From assembly GCF_001598295.1 (NCBI RefSeq), contig NZ_BCYR01000009.1:124001-188000 (forward strand): DNA of 64,000 bases, read 5' to 3'. How positions within the stretch are numbered: the first letter of the stretch is position 1; each line of letters starts with the position of its first letter. Below are positions 30,976-40,692 of the stretch, piece by piece. The translations under genes and the position numbers were made by a program. The notes beneath the pieces were generated by a model that saw nothing but the letters and a program-made list of their open reading frames with translations, had not been told where the DNA came from and made no database searches. The stretch is from Klebsiella ornithinolytica NBRC 105727 = ATCC 31898 (GTDB taxonomy: Bacteria > Pseudomonadota > Gammaproteobacteria > Enterobacterales > Enterobacteriaceae).

Positions 30976-32019
30976 ATGAGCGTAATGTTTGACCCTGAAA
31001 CGGCGATTTATCCTTTCCCGCCGAAACCATTGCCATTAAGTCGCGATGAAAAACACTTTTACCGTGAAAAGATTAAACGTCTGCTGCGCGAGCGCGATGC
31101 GGTGATGGTTGCTCATTACTATACTGACCCTGAAATTCAGCAGCTGGCTGAAGAGACCGGCGGCTGTATCGCTGATTCTCTGGAAATGGCTCGTTTCGGC
31201 GCCCGCCATTCCGCCTCGACGTTGCTGGTGGCCGGAGTGCGCTTCATGGGGGAAACGGCAAAAATTCTCAGCCCGGAAAAAACCATCCTGATGCCAACGC
31301 TGAATGCCGAGTGTTCTCTGGATCTCGGCTGCCCGATTGAGGAGTTCAACGCGTTCTGCGATGCCCACCCGGATCGTACCGTCGTTGTTTATGCCAACAC
31401 CTCAGCGGCGGTTAAAGCGCGTGCCGATTGGGTTGTGACTTCCAGTATTGCCGTTGAACTTATTGAACATCTCGACAGCCTCGGGGAAAAAATTCTCTGG
31501 GCGCCCGACCGGCACTTAGGGCGGTACGTGCAGCGGCAAACCGGGGCAGATGTTTTGTGCTGGCAGGGCGCCTGTATTGTCCACGATGAGTTTAAAACCC
31601 AGGCGTTAACGCGGATGAAAGCCCTCTACCCCGATGCCGCCATTCTGGTGCATCCTGAATCACCGCAGTCCATTGTGGATATGGCGGATGCGGTAGGGTC
31701 TACCAGCCAGCTGATTGCCGCGGCTAAAACGCTTCCGGCGCGCCAGCTCATTGTCGCCACCGATCGCGGGATCTTCTACAAAATGCAGCAGGCGGTACCG
31801 GAAAAAGAGCTGCTGGAAGCACCGACGGCGGGAGAAGGGGCAACCTGTCGTAGCTGCGCCCACTGTCCGTGGATGGCGATGAACGGCCTGCAAGCGATTG
31901 CAGAGGGGCTGGAAAACGGTGGCCCCGAACACGAAATTAAGGTCGATGCGCAGCTGCGCGCCGGCGCATTAGTCCCGCTGAACAGAATGCTGGATTTTGC
32001 GGCTACACTTCGGGGATAG
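30976..32019 (+). CDS. nadA: Quinolinate synthase NadA
   Basis: NadA condenses iminoaspartate with dihydroxyacetone phosphate to quinolinate for NAD synthesis, using a 4Fe-4S cluster. The 347-residue product begins [20 protein letters not shown] and equals the E. coli length. Cluster cysteines are in [20 protein letters not shown] and the C-terminal [29 protein letters not shown] is the first conserved block. It is followed by pnuC after 36 bp, a known NadR-regulated pair. Confidence 0.98.
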   Translation: MSVMFDPETAIYPFPPKPLPLSRDEKHFYREKIKRLLRERDAVMVAHYYTDPEIQQLAEETGGCIADSLEMARFGARHSASTLLVAGVRFMGETAKILSPEKTILMPTLNAECSLDLGCPIEEFNAFCDAHPDRTVVVYANTSAAVKARADWVVTSSIAVELIEHLDSLGEKILWAPDRHLGRYVQRQTGADVLCWQGACIVHDEFKTQALTRMKALYPDAAILVHPESPQSIVDMADAVGSTSQLIAAAKTLPARQLIVATDRGIFYKMQQAVPEKELLEAPTAGEGATCRSCAHCPWMAMNGLQAIAEGLENGGPEHEIKVDAQLRAGALVPLNRMLDFAATLRG

Positions 32020-32055
32020 TGGTTAATTACGCAATCAATACAGTGCGGGGAAAAT

Positions 32056-32775
32056 ATGGATTTTTTTAGTACGCAGAATATTCTGGTGCATATACCCATC
32101 GGCGCCGGCGGATACGACTTATCATGGATCGAGGCGGTCGGCACGCTTGCCGGGCTGCTGTGTATCTGGCTGGCGAGTCTGGAAAAGATCAGCAACTATG
32201 CATTTGGGCTGGTCAACGTCACCTTGTTTGCCATTATTTTCTTTCAGATTCAGCTTTATGCCAGCCTGCTGCTACAGGTCTTTTTCTTTGCCGCCAACGT
32301 TTATGGCTGGTACGCCTGGTCCCGGCAAACCAGCAGCCATGAAGCCGAACTGCGTATTCGCTGGTTGCCATTACCGAAGGCGCTGGGCTGGCTGACGGCT
32401 TGTATTGCGGCAATTGCGCTGATGACGGTCTTCATTAATCCGGTCTTTGCCTTTCTGACGCGGATCGCGGTCACGCTTATGCAGAGCCTGGGACTGCAGG
32501 TCACGATGCCGGAACTGCAGCCGGATGCCTTCCCGTTCTGGGACTCCTGCATGATGGTGCTGTCGATCGCCGCCATGATTTTGATGACCCGTAAATATGT
32601 CGAAAACTGGCTGCTTTGGGTGATCATCAACGTCATCAGCGTGGTGATTTTTGCCCTTCAGGGCGTCTACGCGATGTCGCTGGAATATCTGCTTTTGACC
32701 TTTATTGCCCTTAACGGCAGTCGGATGTGGATGAACAGCGCGCGTGAGCGAGGTTCTCACGCGTTTTCTCGCTAA
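32056..32775 (+). CDS. pnuC: Nicotinamide riboside transporter PnuC
   Basis: The 239-residue inner-membrane protein begins [20 protein letters not shown] and has about seven membrane helices. It imports nicotinamide riboside by facilitated diffusion, trapped by NadR kinase activity. The WxxW-type substrate motif is seen as YGWYAWSR, and [20 protein letters not shown] is the later conserved helix. Its last 4 bases overlap the end of the convergent zitB gene. Confidence 0.96.
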   Translation: MDFFSTQNILVHIPIGAGGYDLSWIEAVGTLAGLLCIWLASLEKISNYAFGLVNVTLFAIIFFQIQLYASLLLQVFFFAANVYGWYAWSRQTSSHEAELRIRWLPLPKALGWLTACIAAIALMTVFINPVFAFLTRIAVTLMQSLGLQVTMPELQPDAFPFWDSCMMVLSIAAMILMTRKYVENWLLWVIINVISVVIFALQGVYAMSLEYLLLTFIALNGSRMWMNSARERGSHAFSR

Positions 32776-33710
32776 TGGTGGTGATGAGGGGCGTGCCCGG
32801 CGTGCGTCATGTTGAGATGGCATTCCGGGCCGTTACAGGGCTGGTACTCCATCTGCACGGTCACATGCCCGATATTATATTTATGCTGCAAAAAGGCCTG
32901 GATACGATTCAGCAAGGCATCGTGATCGTGCGGCGGGACAACCTGAACATGCAGCGTCATGACCGTTTTTTCACCAACCAGCCAGACGTGGACGTGATGC
33001 ACATCGCGGACTTCCGCCACCGAACGGCGTAAATCCCGCTTTAACCCCTCGACATCTAATGACCGCGGCGCCCCTTCCAGCAGTTCGTTCAAACTTTCCT
33101 GCAACAGCCGCCAGGCGCTGCGCAGTACCAGACATGAGACCAGCACCGACAAAATCGGGTCAATTGGCGTCCAGCCGGTGGTGAGAATCACGAGAGCGGC
33201 AACGATCGCCCCGACCGAACCCAGCAAGTCGCCCAGTACGTGTAAGGCGGCCGCGCGGACATTAAGATTTCTTGCTTCACTGCCGCGGTGCAGGATCCAG
33301 AATGCCAGTATGTTCGCCAGAAGCCCGGCAACGGCAATCACCATCATTGTGGTGCCGGCAACGGGCTGAGGATGGTTAAAGCGTTGAATTGCTTCCCAGA
33401 CAATCAGAATGGTAATCACAACCAGCGCAATGGCGTTGACGAAGGCCGCCAGCGTGGTCAGACGCAGCCAGCCGAAGGTGTGACGGGTATTGGGTGGACG
33501 GCTGGCGAAGCGGACCGCGAGTAGCGCAAATAACAGAGCGGCTGAATCGGTAAGCATGTGACCGGCATCAGCCAGCAGCGCCAGCGAGCCGGAAACGACA
33601 CCGCCGATGGCTTCAACAAGCATAAAGCCGGCGGTGACGATGAAAGCCTGCAACAGGCGTTTTTCGTTACCGCGATCGGTGGTTTCTGACGGAGTGTGAG
33701 CATGGGCCAT
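32772..33710 (-). CDS. zitB: CDF zinc efflux transporter ZitB
   Basis: ZitB exports Zn2+ from the cytoplasm in exchange for protons. The 312-residue protein starts [20 protein letters not shown], has about six membrane helices and the metal-site motifs [19 protein letters not shown] (His/Asp) and [17 protein letters not shown] in helix 5. Histidine-rich ends (C-terminal [10 protein letters not shown]) fit metal handling. K-12 has ybgS between zitB and aroG; it is absent here. Confidence 0.96.
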   Translation of the reverse strand: MAHAHTPSETTDRGNEKRLLQAFIVTAGFMLVEAIGGVVSGSLALLADAGHMLTDSAALLFALLAVRFASRPPNTRHTFGWLRLTTLAAFVNAIALVVITILIVWEAIQRFNHPQPVAGTTMMVIAVAGLLANILAFWILHRGSEARNLNVRAAALHVLGDLLGSVGAIVAALVILTTGWTPIDPILSVLVSCLVLRSAWRLLQESLNELLEGAPRSLDVEGLKRDLRRSVAEVRDVHHVHVWLVGEKTVMTLHVQVVPPHDHDALLNRIQAFLQHKYNIGHVTVQMEYQPCNGPECHLNMTHAGHAPHHHH

Positions 33711-34030
33711 TACAGAATCCTGTCATTATTTTATCAATTAGTCTCTGACCTTATTACAGATTAACCACAATCAGGCGTCTGTTCCATCAGCCAATGTCGA
33801 TAGGGCAAGGTACGGCGGCATGTGTCTGCAACAAGCCGCAAATGAGGCAACAATAGGGTGAAAGCACGGGGAGACGGAGTAATGTCGAATCATTCCCCCG
33901 TCAGTGCAATATATAATATTTACATATGATAATTTTTCAGAGTATAAAACTGATGTTAAGGCTCTTTTTTTCGCCATTTTTATGGTTTGTATTGTTTTTA
34001 TCTGTTTAATCAGTGAATTACCCTTGTGAC

Positions 34031-34048
34031 TGTAAAAGTCTGTTTACA
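34031..34048. promoter_or_regulatory. TyrR box of aroG
   Basis: TGTAAAAGTCTGTTTACA is an exact strong-type TyrR box TGTAAA-N6-TTTACA. Its right arm is also the -35 hexamer of the promoter, so TyrR bound with phenylalanine would block RNA polymerase, as known for E. coli aroG. Confidence 0.9.
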
Positions 34049-34071
34049 CTTTTCTGACGGCGAGTTAGATT
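34043..34071 (+). promoter_or_regulatory. aroG promoter
   Basis: TTTACA (34043-34048) and TAGATT (34066-34071) are separated by 17 bp, predicting a start near 34078, about 40 nt before the aroG ATG. Confidence 0.8.
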
Positions 34072-34118
34072 GAAAGCATTGCACACAATTGATTAAGTAT
34101 GGCAACGCTGGAAAGAAA

Positions 34119-35171
34119 ATGAATTATCAGAACGACGATTTACGTATTAAAGAGATCAACGAATTATTACCTCCCGTTGCCCTCCTGGAAAAGTTCCCCG
34201 CGACCGAAAATGCTGCTAACACCGTGGCGCACTCTCGTAAAGCGATCCATCAGATCCTGAAAGGCAACGACGATCGTCTGCTGGTGGTGATTGGCCCGTG
34301 TTCTATCCACGATCCTGCCGCTGCGAAAGAGTATGCTGAACGCCTGCTGACGCTGCGTGAAGAGCTGAAGGGCGAGCTGGAAGTGGTGATGCGCGTTTAC
34401 TTTGAAAAACCGCGTACCACCGTTGGCTGGAAAGGGTTAATCAACGATCCGCATATGGATAACAGCTTCCGCATCAACGACGGCCTGCGCATTGCGCGTA
34501 AGCTGCTGCTGGAGATTAACGACAGCGGACTGCCTGCGGCGGGTGAATTCCTCGATATGATCACCCCGCAGTACGTCGCTGACCTGATGAGCTGGGGCGC
34601 CATCGGCGCACGCACCACGGAATCCCAGGTGCATCGCGAGCTTTCATCTGGCCTCTCTTGCCCGGTAGGTTTTAAAAACGGGACCGACGGGACAATAAAA
34701 GTGGCAATTGACGCGATCAACGCCGCCGGCGCGCCGCACTGCTTCCTGTCAGTGACCAAATGGGGCCATTCGGCGATTGTGAATACCAGCGGCAACAGCG
34801 ACTGTCATATCATTCTGCGCGGTGGCAAAGAGCCGAACTACAGCGCGAAGCACGTTGCTGAAGTGAAGGTTGGGCTGGCGAAAGCGGGCCTGCCGGCGCA
34901 GATCATGATTGATTTCAGCCACGCAAACTCAAGCAAGCAGTTTAAAAAACAGATGGAAGTAGGCGCCGATGTTTGCCGGCAGATTGCCAGCGGCGAGCAG
35001 GCAATTATGGGCGTGATGATTGAAAGCCATCTGGTGGAAGGTAGCCAGAGTCTGGAGAGCGGCGTGCCGCTGGCCTATGGCAAAAGCATCACCGATGCCT
35101 GCATCGGCTGGGAAGATACCGATACCATCCTGCGTCAGTTGGCGGATGCGGTAAAAGCCCGTCGCGGTTAA
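34119..35171 (+). CDS. aroG: DAHP synthase, phenylalanine-sensitive
   Basis: AroG condenses phosphoenolpyruvate and erythrose 4-phosphate, the first shikimate step. From 34119 it is 350 residues starting MNYQNDDLRIKEINELLPPV, equal to E. coli AroG; the 10-codon upstream extension from 34089 lacks a ribosome site, whereas GGAAAGAA precedes 34119. Substrate motifs VIGPCSIHDP, MRVYFEKPRTTVGWKG, GARTTESQVHRE and MIDFSHANSSKQ are intact. The isozyme call rests on overall sequence and the TyrR box type. Confidence 0.97.
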   Translation: MNYQNDDLRIKEINELLPPVALLEKFPATENAANTVAHSRKAIHQILKGNDDRLLVVIGPCSIHDPAAAKEYAERLLTLREELKGELEVVMRVYFEKPRTTVGWKGLINDPHMDNSFRINDGLRIARKLLLEINDSGLPAAGEFLDMITPQYVADLMSWGAIGARTTESQVHRELSSGLSCPVGFKNGTDGTIKVAIDAINAAGAPHCFLSVTKWGHSAIVNTSGNSDCHIILRGGKEPNYSAKHVAEVKVGLAKAGLPAQIMIDFSHANSSKQFKKQMEVGADVCRQIASGEQAIMGVMIESHLVEGSQSLESGVPLAYGKSITDACIGWEDTDTILRQLADAVKARRG

Positions 35172-35221
35172 TCCGCCGCCTGGCCCGGCAGAGCGTCGCG
35201 ATGCCGGGATTCAGAGCCAAT

Positions 35222-35252
35222 AAAAAAGCGTGGACGAATCCACGCTTTTTTT
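35222..35252. terminator. Bidirectional terminator between aroG and gpmA
   Basis: AAAAAAGCGTGGA-CGAA-TCCACGCTTTTTTT has an 8 bp stem with A and T runs on both sides, so it can stop transcription of the convergent aroG and gpmA. Confidence 0.92.
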
Positions 35253-35266
35253 ATGGCTGGCGAAAA

Positions 35267-36019
35267 TTATTTCGCTTTACCCTGGTTTGCTACCGCGGCG
35301 GCTTTTGCAGCGATTTCATCCGCATTGCCCAGATAGTAGTGTTTGATCGGTTTGAAGTTTTCATCGAACTCATAAACCAGCGGTACGCCGGTCGGGATGT
35401 TCAGTTCAAGGATTTCGTCTTCGCCCATATTGTCCAGGTACTTCACCAGCGCACGCAGGGAGTTGCCGTGAGCGGCGATAATCACGCGCTCACCGCTTTT
35501 CAGACGCGGCAGAATGGTTTCGTTCCAGTAAGGCACAACGCGCTCGATGGTCAGCGCCAGGCTTTCGGTTACCGGCAGCTCTTTATCGGTCAGTTTAGCA
35601 TAACGCGGATCGTGGCCCGGGTAGCGCTCGTCGTCTTTGGTCAGCTCCGGCGGAGTAATGGCAAAGCCACGGCGCCACTGTTTAACCTGCTCATCACCGT
35701 ATTTCTCAGCGGTTTCAGCTTTGTTCAGACCCTGCAATGCCCCGTAGTGACGCTCGTTCAGTTTCCAGGATTTCTCAACCGGCAGCCAGGCCTGATCCAG
35801 TTCATCCAGGACGTTCCACAGAGTATGGATGGCACGTTTCAGCACAGAGGTATAAGCAAAATCGAAGCTGAAGCCTTCGTCTTTCAGCAGTTTACCTGCC
35901 GCTTTTGCTTCACCTACGCCTTTCTCGGACAGATCGACGTCGTACCAACCGGTGAAACGGTTTTCATTGTTCCATTGGCTTTCGCCATGACGGACCAGTA
36001 CCAGCTTAGTTACAGCCAT
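35267..36019 (-). CDS. gpmA: 2,3-bisphosphoglycerate-dependent phosphoglycerate mutase
   Basis: GpmA interconverts 3- and 2-phosphoglycerate in glycolysis. From 36019 it is 250 residues starting [20 protein letters not shown], with the phosphohistidine in [10 protein letters not shown], the acid/base Glu in [11 protein letters not shown] and the second His in [11 protein letters not shown]. The 12-codon upstream extension (from 36055) is rejected because GAGGAG lies just before 36019. The upstream DNA carries a Fur-like box. Confidence 0.97.
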   Translation of the reverse strand: MAVTKLVLVRHGESQWNNENRFTGWYDVDLSEKGVGEAKAAGKLLKDEGFSFDFAYTSVLKRAIHTLWNVLDELDQAWLPVEKSWKLNERHYGALQGLNKAETAEKYGDEQVKQWRRGFAITPPELTKDDERYPGHDPRYAKLTDKELPVTESLALTIERVVPYWNETILPRLKSGERVIIAAHGNSLRALVKYLDNMGEDEILELNIPTGVPLVYEFDENFKPIKHYYLGNADEIAAKAAAVANQGKAK

Positions 36020-36045
36020 ACACTTACTCCTCAAGCTTTGTTTGA

Positions 36046-36066
36046 ATGATAACAATTCTCATTATA
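36046..36066. promoter_or_regulatory. Fur-like box upstream of gpmA
   Basis: GATAACAATTCTCATTATAT resembles the Fur consensus GATAATGATAATCATTATC (about 13 of 19 matching). E. coli gpmA is reported to be iron/Fur regulated, which supports the reading. Strength is moderate. Confidence 0.5.
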
Positions 36067-36194
36067 TTGCCGCGATTTGAGCCACGGCAATGCTTATCCC
36101 TAACCATAGCGAAAATAGTGGCTCAGTGTAAGATGCTTGTAAAACGGCGGTTATATTTTTGTCTGTAAGTGGCGTAATTTGCAGCAAAATGGCG

Positions 36195-36219
36195 AAAAAA
36201 AGCCCTCCATCAGGAGGGC
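36195..36219 (-). terminator. Terminator of the gal operon
   Basis: On the minus strand GCCCTCC-TGAT-GGAGGGC is followed by seven T residues, a few bases after the galM stop. Confidence 0.9.
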
Positions 36220-36225
36220 GGGGGC

Positions 36226-37269
36226 TTATCGGGCAATAAACTGATATTCCGTCAGACTGACGTACTCCTCGCCCGGGCGCAATATGCAGTCGGGCTGGGG
36301 CCATTCCGGGTGATTGGGTGAATCCGGCAGAAATTCACTCTCCAGCGCCAGACCTTGCCAGTCGGCGTACGGCTGTTCGGTACGCGACGGCGTACCGCCC
36401 AGGTAATTACCAGAATAAAACTGCAGGGCAGGGGCGGAGGTATACACCGCCATCTGCAGTTGACCATCCTGAGACCAGACATGGGCCGCCGCCTTGCGGG
36501 CATCGCCTTTTGCCTGTAGCAGGAAAGCATGATCATACCCTTTGACTTTCTGCTGATCGGCATCGCGAAGAAAATCGACCGCTACGGTTTTCGGCGAGCG
36601 AAAATCGAAGCTGGTCCGGGCGACGTCCTGCAAATGGCCGCCCGGAATGCCGTCGCTCTCCACCGGCAGGTAGCTGTCGGCGAAAATTTGCAGCTGGTGA
36701 TTGCGGACGTCCGTCTGCCCGCCGTCGAGGTTGAAGTAGACGTGGTTGGTCAGGTTGACCGGACAGGGCCTGTCAACCGTCGCACGATACTCAATAGCGA
36801 TGCGGTTATCTTCAGTAAGACGGTAGTGCGCCGTGGCTTTCAGGTTGCCGGGAAAACCCTGGTCGCCGTCATCAGAAGCGAGGGCAAACAGCGCCTGATG
36901 TTCGTCGGCGCTAACGATCTGCCAGCGACGTTTGTCAAAGCCGTCTGGCCCGCCGTGCAGCTGATGACCGGCTTCGTTAGAAGGGGTCAGTTGGATCGTC
37001 TGGCCATCCAGAGTAAACCGGCTGTTGGCGATACGGTTGGCATAGCGGCCCACGGAGGCGCCGAGATAGGCCGCCTGGCGGGTATAGTTTTCCGGCGTTG
37101 CGCAGCCGAGCAGCGCTTCGCGTACTTCGCCGTTGGCCAGCGGTACCCGGGCGGATAATAATGTTGCGCCCCAGTCCATCAGCGTGACCACCATCCCGGC
37201 ATTATTCCGCAGGGTGATCAGATTCCACGGCTGCCCGTCCGGCGCCAGGTCTGTCGTTTGGTTTAGCAC
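36226..37269 (-). CDS. galM: Galactose mutarotase (aldose 1-epimerase)
   Basis: GalM interconverts alpha- and beta-galactose, feeding GalK. I choose the GTG at 37269, giving [20 protein letters not shown] (347 residues), because E. coli GalM starts MLNETPALAPDGQ; the ATG at 37296 lies within galK. The active-site histidines are in [13 protein letters not shown] and [12 protein letters not shown] and the catalytic Glu in [16 protein letters not shown]. The start overlaps the galK stop by 7 bp, so translation is coupled. Confidence 0.95.
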   Translation of the reverse strand: MLNQTTDLAPDGQPWNLITLRNNAGMVVTLMDWGATLLSARVPLANGEVREALLGCATPENYTRQAAYLGASVGRYANRIANSRFTLDGQTIQLTPSNEAGHQLHGGPDGFDKRRWQIVSADEHQALFALASDDGDQGFPGNLKATAHYRLTEDNRIAIEYRATVDRPCPVNLTNHVYFNLDGGQTDVRNHQLQIFADSYLPVESDGIPGGHLQDVARTSFDFRSPKTVAVDFLRDADQQKVKGYDHAFLLQAKGDARKAAAHVWSQDGQLQMAVYTSAPALQFYSGNYLGGTPSRTEQPYADWQGLALESEFLPDSPNHPEWPQPDCILRPGEEYVSLTEYQFIAR

Positions 37270-38411
37270 TGGCCGGCCCCCTGTGACGGTTTGCACACGT
37301 AGAAGGTCTCTTTGATGCCGGTTTTCGCTTCATACTGCTGCGCGACGGCTTGCTTAACGGTATCAACGCACTCTTCCGGCACCAGCGCCACGACGCAGCC
37401 GCCAAATCCGCCGCCGGTCATGCGTACGCCGCCTTTATCGCCGATGGTGGCTTTGACGATCTCCACCAGCGTGTCAATTTGCGGAACGGTAATTTCAAAA
37501 TCATCGCGCATCGAGGCATGAGATTCCGCCATCAGTTCACCCATACGCTTGAGGTCGCCTTTTTCCAGCGCGGTGGCGGCTTCGAGCGTACGCGCATTTT
37601 CGGTCAGGACATGGCGGACGCGTTTCGCAACCACCGGATCCAGCTCATGGGCAACGGCATTGAACTCGGCGATTTTGACGTCGCGCAGCGCAGGCTGCTG
37701 GAAGAAACGCGCGCCGGTCTCACACTGTTCGCGACGGGTGTTGTATTCGCTACCGACCAGAGTACGTTTAAAATTACTGTTGATGATCACCACCGCGACG
37801 CCTTTCGGCATCGAGACGGCCTTGGTTCCTAATGTGCGGCAGTCAAGCAGCAGCGCGTGATCTTTCTTACCCAGCGCTGAGATAAGCTGGTCCATGATGC
37901 CGCAGTTGCAGCCGACGAACTGGTTCTCCGCTTCCTGACCGTTGAGGGCAATTTGCGCCCCGTCCAGCGGCAGATGATACAGCTGCTGGAACACGGTTCC
38001 GACGGCCACTTCCAGCGAAGCGGAAGAGCTTAACCCCGCCCCCTGCGGCACATTACCGCTGATCACCAGATCGGCGCCGCCAAAATGGTTATTGCGCTTC
38101 TGCAGGTGTTTTACCACTCCGCGGACGTAGTTTGACCACTGTTGGGTCTCGTGGCTGACAATCGGCTTATCAAGGGAGAACTCGTCGCTCTGATTGTCAT
38201 AATCGGCGGCAATCACCCGGACAATACGGTCCGTGCGCGGCGCGCAGCTGATCACCGTCTGATAATCAATCGCGCAGGGCAGCACGAAGCCGTCGTTGTA
38301 GTCGGTATGTTCGCCGATCAGATTGACGCGGCCCGGTGCCTGAATAACGTGGGTCGCAGGGTAGCCGAACTTTTCAGCAAACAGGGTTTGGGTTTTCTCT
38401 TTCAGACTCAT
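37263..38411 (-). CDS. galK: Galactokinase
   Basis: GalK phosphorylates alpha-galactose to galactose 1-phosphate (GHMP kinase family). The 382-residue product starts [20 protein letters not shown]. The galactokinase signature [19 protein letters not shown], the ATP loop [15 protein letters not shown] and the C-terminal [15 protein letters not shown] are intact. It is 2 bp from galT. In E. coli its start is the Spot 42 RNA target, giving discoordinate expression; the GAATAACAATG start context is similar. Confidence 0.97.
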   Translation of the reverse strand: MSLKEKTQTLFAEKFGYPATHVIQAPGRVNLIGEHTDYNDGFVLPCAIDYQTVISCAPRTDRIVRVIAADYDNQSDEFSLDKPIVSHETQQWSNYVRGVVKHLQKRNNHFGGADLVISGNVPQGAGLSSSASLEVAVGTVFQQLYHLPLDGAQIALNGQEAENQFVGCNCGIMDQLISALGKKDHALLLDCRTLGTKAVSMPKGVAVVIINSNFKRTLVGSEYNTRREQCETGARFFQQPALRDVKIAEFNAVAHELDPVVAKRVRHVLTENARTLEAATALEKGDLKRMGELMAESHASMRDDFEITVPQIDTLVEIVKATIGDKGGVRMTGGGFGGCVVALVPEECVDTVKQAVAQQYEAKTGIKETFYVCKPSQGAGQC

Positions 38412-38413
38412 TG

Positions 38414-39460
38414 TTATTCTCCGGATTCGCGAAAATGGACGTCGCTCACTGCCCGCAGGCGTTCGGCGGCTTGTTCAGCCGTCAAATCGCGCTGAGTTTC
38501 AGCCAGCATTTCGTAGCCGACCATAAATTTACGCACCGTCGCAGAGCGCAGCAGCGGCGGATAAAAGTGAGCGTGTAGCTGCCAGTGATTATTCTCTTCG
38601 TTATTGAACGGCGCCCCGTGCCAGCCCATGGAATAAGGGAATGAGCACTTGAACAGGTTGTCGTAACGGCTGGTCAGCTTTTTCAGCGCCAGCGCAAGAT
38701 CGCTACGCTGGGCTGCGGTTAAATCGGTGAGGCGCTGAATGTGTGCCTTCGGCAGCAGCAGCGTCTCAAAAGGCCAGGCCGCCCAGTAAGGTACGACGGC
38801 CAGCCAATGTTCTGTTTCGACGACAGTCCGGCTGCCGTCGGCTAATTCGCGCTGAACGTAATCCACCAGCATCGGCGAACCCTGAGCGGCGAAATACTCT
38901 TTTTGCAAACGATCTTCGCGTTCCGCCTCATTTGGCAGGAAGCTGTTGGCCCAGACCTGCCCGTGCGGGTGCGGGTTGGAGCAGCCCATCGCCGCGCCTT
39001 TATTCTCAAACACCTGCACCCACGGATAGGTTTGGCCCAGCTCAGCCGTCTGTTCCTGCCACGTATTAACCACCTCTTCCAGCGCTTCAACGCTCAGCTC
39101 AGGCAGCGTTTTGCTGTGATCCGGCGAGAAGCAGATGACCCGGCTGGTGCCGCGTGCGCTTTGACAGCGCATCAGCGGATCGTCGCTATTCGGGGCATCG
39201 GGCGTGTCGGTCATCAATGCCGCAAAGTCATTGGTAAACACGTAGGTACCGGTGTAATTCGGGTTCGTGTCGCCGGTGACGCGGGTGTTACCCGGACACA
39301 GAAAACAATCCGGATCGTGCGCCGGCAAGGTTGCTTTTGCCGGCGTTTCCTGCGCCCCTTGCCAGGGGCGCCTGGCGCGATGCGGTGATACCAGAATCCA
39401 CTGCCCGGTTAACGGGTTATAACGACGATGCGGATGGTCGACGGGGTTAAATACGCTCAT
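38414..39460 (-). CDS. galT: Galactose-1-phosphate uridylyltransferase
   Basis: GalT exchanges UDP between glucose and galactose 1-phosphates. The 348-residue product starts [20 protein letters not shown]. The catalytic histidine lies in [15 protein letters not shown] (HPH, about residues 164-166), and zinc/iron ligands are expected at CFLCPGN and the later HAHFYPP. It follows galE by 9 bp. Confidence 0.97.
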   Translation of the reverse strand: MSVFNPVDHPHRRYNPLTGQWILVSPHRARRPWQGAQETPAKATLPAHDPDCFLCPGNTRVTGDTNPNYTGTYVFTNDFAALMTDTPDAPNSDDPLMRCQSARGTSRVICFSPDHSKTLPELSVEALEEVVNTWQEQTAELGQTYPWVQVFENKGAAMGCSNPHPHGQVWANSFLPNEAEREDRLQKEYFAAQGSPMLVDYVQRELADGSRTVVETEHWLAVVPYWAAWPFETLLLPKAHIQRLTDLTAAQRSDLALALKKLTSRYDNLFKCSFPYSMGWHGAPFNNEENNHWQLHAHFYPPLLRSATVRKFMVGYEMLAETQRDLTAEQAAERLRAVSDVHFRESGE

Positions 39461-39469
39461 GACGGTTCC

Positions 39470-40486
39470 TTAGTCTGGGTAACCCTGCGGATGACGGGAC
39501 TGCCAGTGCCAGGTGTCCTGCGCCATCTCGTCAAGGTCGCGCGTAACGCGCCAGTTCAGCTCGCGGTCGGCCTTTTCGGCATCCGCCCAGTAGGCCGGGA
39601 GGTCGCCATCGCGGCGCGGCGCGAAGTGGTAATTAACAGGTTTGCCGCAGGCTTTACTGAAGGCATTGATCACGTCGAGGACGCTGCTGCCGACGCCTGC
39701 GCCGAGGTTATAAATGTGTACGCCTTCGCGGCCCGCCAGTTTTTCCATCGCCGCAACGTGGCCGTCGGCGAGGTCCATGACGTGGATATAGTCGCGTACG
39801 CCGGTACCGTCAGGGGTCGGATAATCATTGCCGAAAACGGCCAGCGATTCGCGACGACCAACGGCCACCTGCGCGATATAAGGCATCAGGTTGTTCGGGA
39901 TACCCTGCGGATCTTCGCCCATGTCGCCTGACGGATGCGCGCCGACCGGGTTGAAGTAACGCAGCAGCGCAATGCTCCAGTCCGGCTGGGCTTTTTGCAG
40001 GTCGGTCAGAATTTGTTCGACCATCAGCTTGCTTTTGCCATACGGGCTCTGCGGCGTACCGGTCGGGAAGCTTTCGACATAAGGGATCTTCGGCTGATCG
40101 CCGTAGACGGTCGCGGAGGAGCTAAAAATAAAGTTCTTCACGCCAGCGGCGCGCATGGCGGAAACTAATTTAAGTGTACCGGTGACGTTATTGTCGTAGT
40201 ATTCCAGCGGCTTCGCGACGGATTCGCCGACGGCTTTCAGGCCGGCAAAGTGGATCACTGCTTCAATAGCGTGATCGTGCAGAATTTCCGTCATCAGCGC
40301 TTCATTACGAATATCGCCTTCGACAAAGGTGGCTGTTTTCCCGCCGAGACGTTCAATGACCGGCAATACGCTGCGCTTACTGTTGCAGAGATTGTCGAGA
40401 ATAATCACTTCATGTCCCTGCAGCAGCAGTTGAACGCAGGTATGACTTCCAATGTAACCGCTACCACCTGTAACCAGTACTTTCAT
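39470..40486 (-). CDS. galE: UDP-glucose 4-epimerase
   Basis: GalE regenerates UDP-glucose and makes UDP-galactose for surface glycans. From 40486 it is 338 residues starting MKVLVTGGSGYIGSHTCVQL, equal to E. coli; the frame from 40528 crosses the promoter. NAD motif GGSGYIGS, catalytic Ser in FSSSATVYG and YxxxK in YGKSK are present. The internal Gal operator lies at codons 7-12. Confidence 0.98.
   Translation of the reverse strand: MKVLVTGGSGYIGSHTCVQLLLQGHEVIILDNLCNSKRSVLPVIERLGGKTATFVEGDIRNEALMTEILHDHAIEAVIHFAGLKAVGESVAKPLEYYDNNVTGTLKLVSAMRAAGVKNFIFSSSATVYGDQPKIPYVESFPTGTPQSPYGKSKLMVEQILTDLQKAQPDWSIALLRYFNPVGAHPSGDMGEDPQGIPNNLMPYIAQVAVGRRESLAVFGNDYPTPDGTGVRDYIHVMDLADGHVAAMEKLAGREGVHIYNLGAGVGSSVLDVINAFSKACGKPVNYHFAPRRDGDLPAYWADAEKADRELNWRVTRDLDEMAQDTWHWQSRHPQGYPD
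40452..40467. promoter_or_regulatory. Internal Gal operator (OI) inside galE
   Basis: On the minus strand GTGGTAGCGGTTACAT is, as I recall, the exact E. coli internal operator. With OE at 40565-40580 it is 113 bp centre to centre, the spacing that lets GalR tetramers loop the promoter DNA. Confidence 0.88.
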
Positions 40487-40499
40487 GATTCGCTCCAAT

Positions 40500-40555
40500 A
40501 GGCTTATCGTGTGTGATGAAGATAGCATATCAAAGAAGTGGAAAGTGTGACACAG
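40500..40555 (-). promoter_or_regulatory. gal promoters with CRP site
   Basis: Read on the minus strand, TGTGTCACACTTTCC (CRP-type site) is followed by TTTGATATGCTATC, matching the E. coli gal -10 region TTTGTTATGCTATGG with its P2 -10 TATGCT. The P1 -10 is changed (TATCTTC in place of TATGGTT). Confidence 0.75.
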
Positions 40556-40564
40556 GCCAAATTG

Positions 40565-40580
40565 GTGGAATCGCTTACAC
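40565..40580. promoter_or_regulatory. External Gal operator (OE)
   Basis: On the minus strand GTGTAAGCGATTCCAC differs by one base from the E. coli OE (GTGTAAACGATTCCAC). It is the binding site for GalR/GalS upstream of the gal promoters. Confidence 0.9.
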
Positions 40581-40657
40581 TAAAAGACATAATGCGATAT
40601 TTTTACTTTTTAGTGTTTAAAAACAGCATGTTGATTGTTTTTCTGGTTATTTCTCTG

Positions 40658-40689
40658 AAAAAAAACAGGGGGGCATGGCCCCCTGTTTT
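40658..40689 (-). terminator. Terminator of modEF
   Basis: On the minus strand AACAGGGGGCCATGCCCCCCTGTTTTTTTT forms a strong GC stem followed by eight T residues just after the modF stop. Confidence 0.92.
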
Positions 40690-40692
40690 GGC

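Larger units (their letters stand above)
33711..34118. other. zitB-aroG divergent intergenic region
   Basis: About 400 bp without a gene. The right end holds the aroG TyrR box and promoter. The left part includes AGGGCAAGGTACGGCGGCA (33799-33817), which resembles AGAGCGAGGTAAGGCGGCA in the palindromic element at 13258-13425, so a decayed copy may lie around 33780-33870. The 68-codon minus frame at 33771-33977 spans it and is not believable. No zitB promoter hexamers stand out. Confidence 0.5.

Noticed and set aside
33771-33977. 68-codon minus-strand frame between zitB and aroG
   Set aside because: Part of its translation (PPYLAL) resembles that of the palindromic repeat at 13258-13425, so it is repeat sequence rather than a gene; there is also no homologue known to me.
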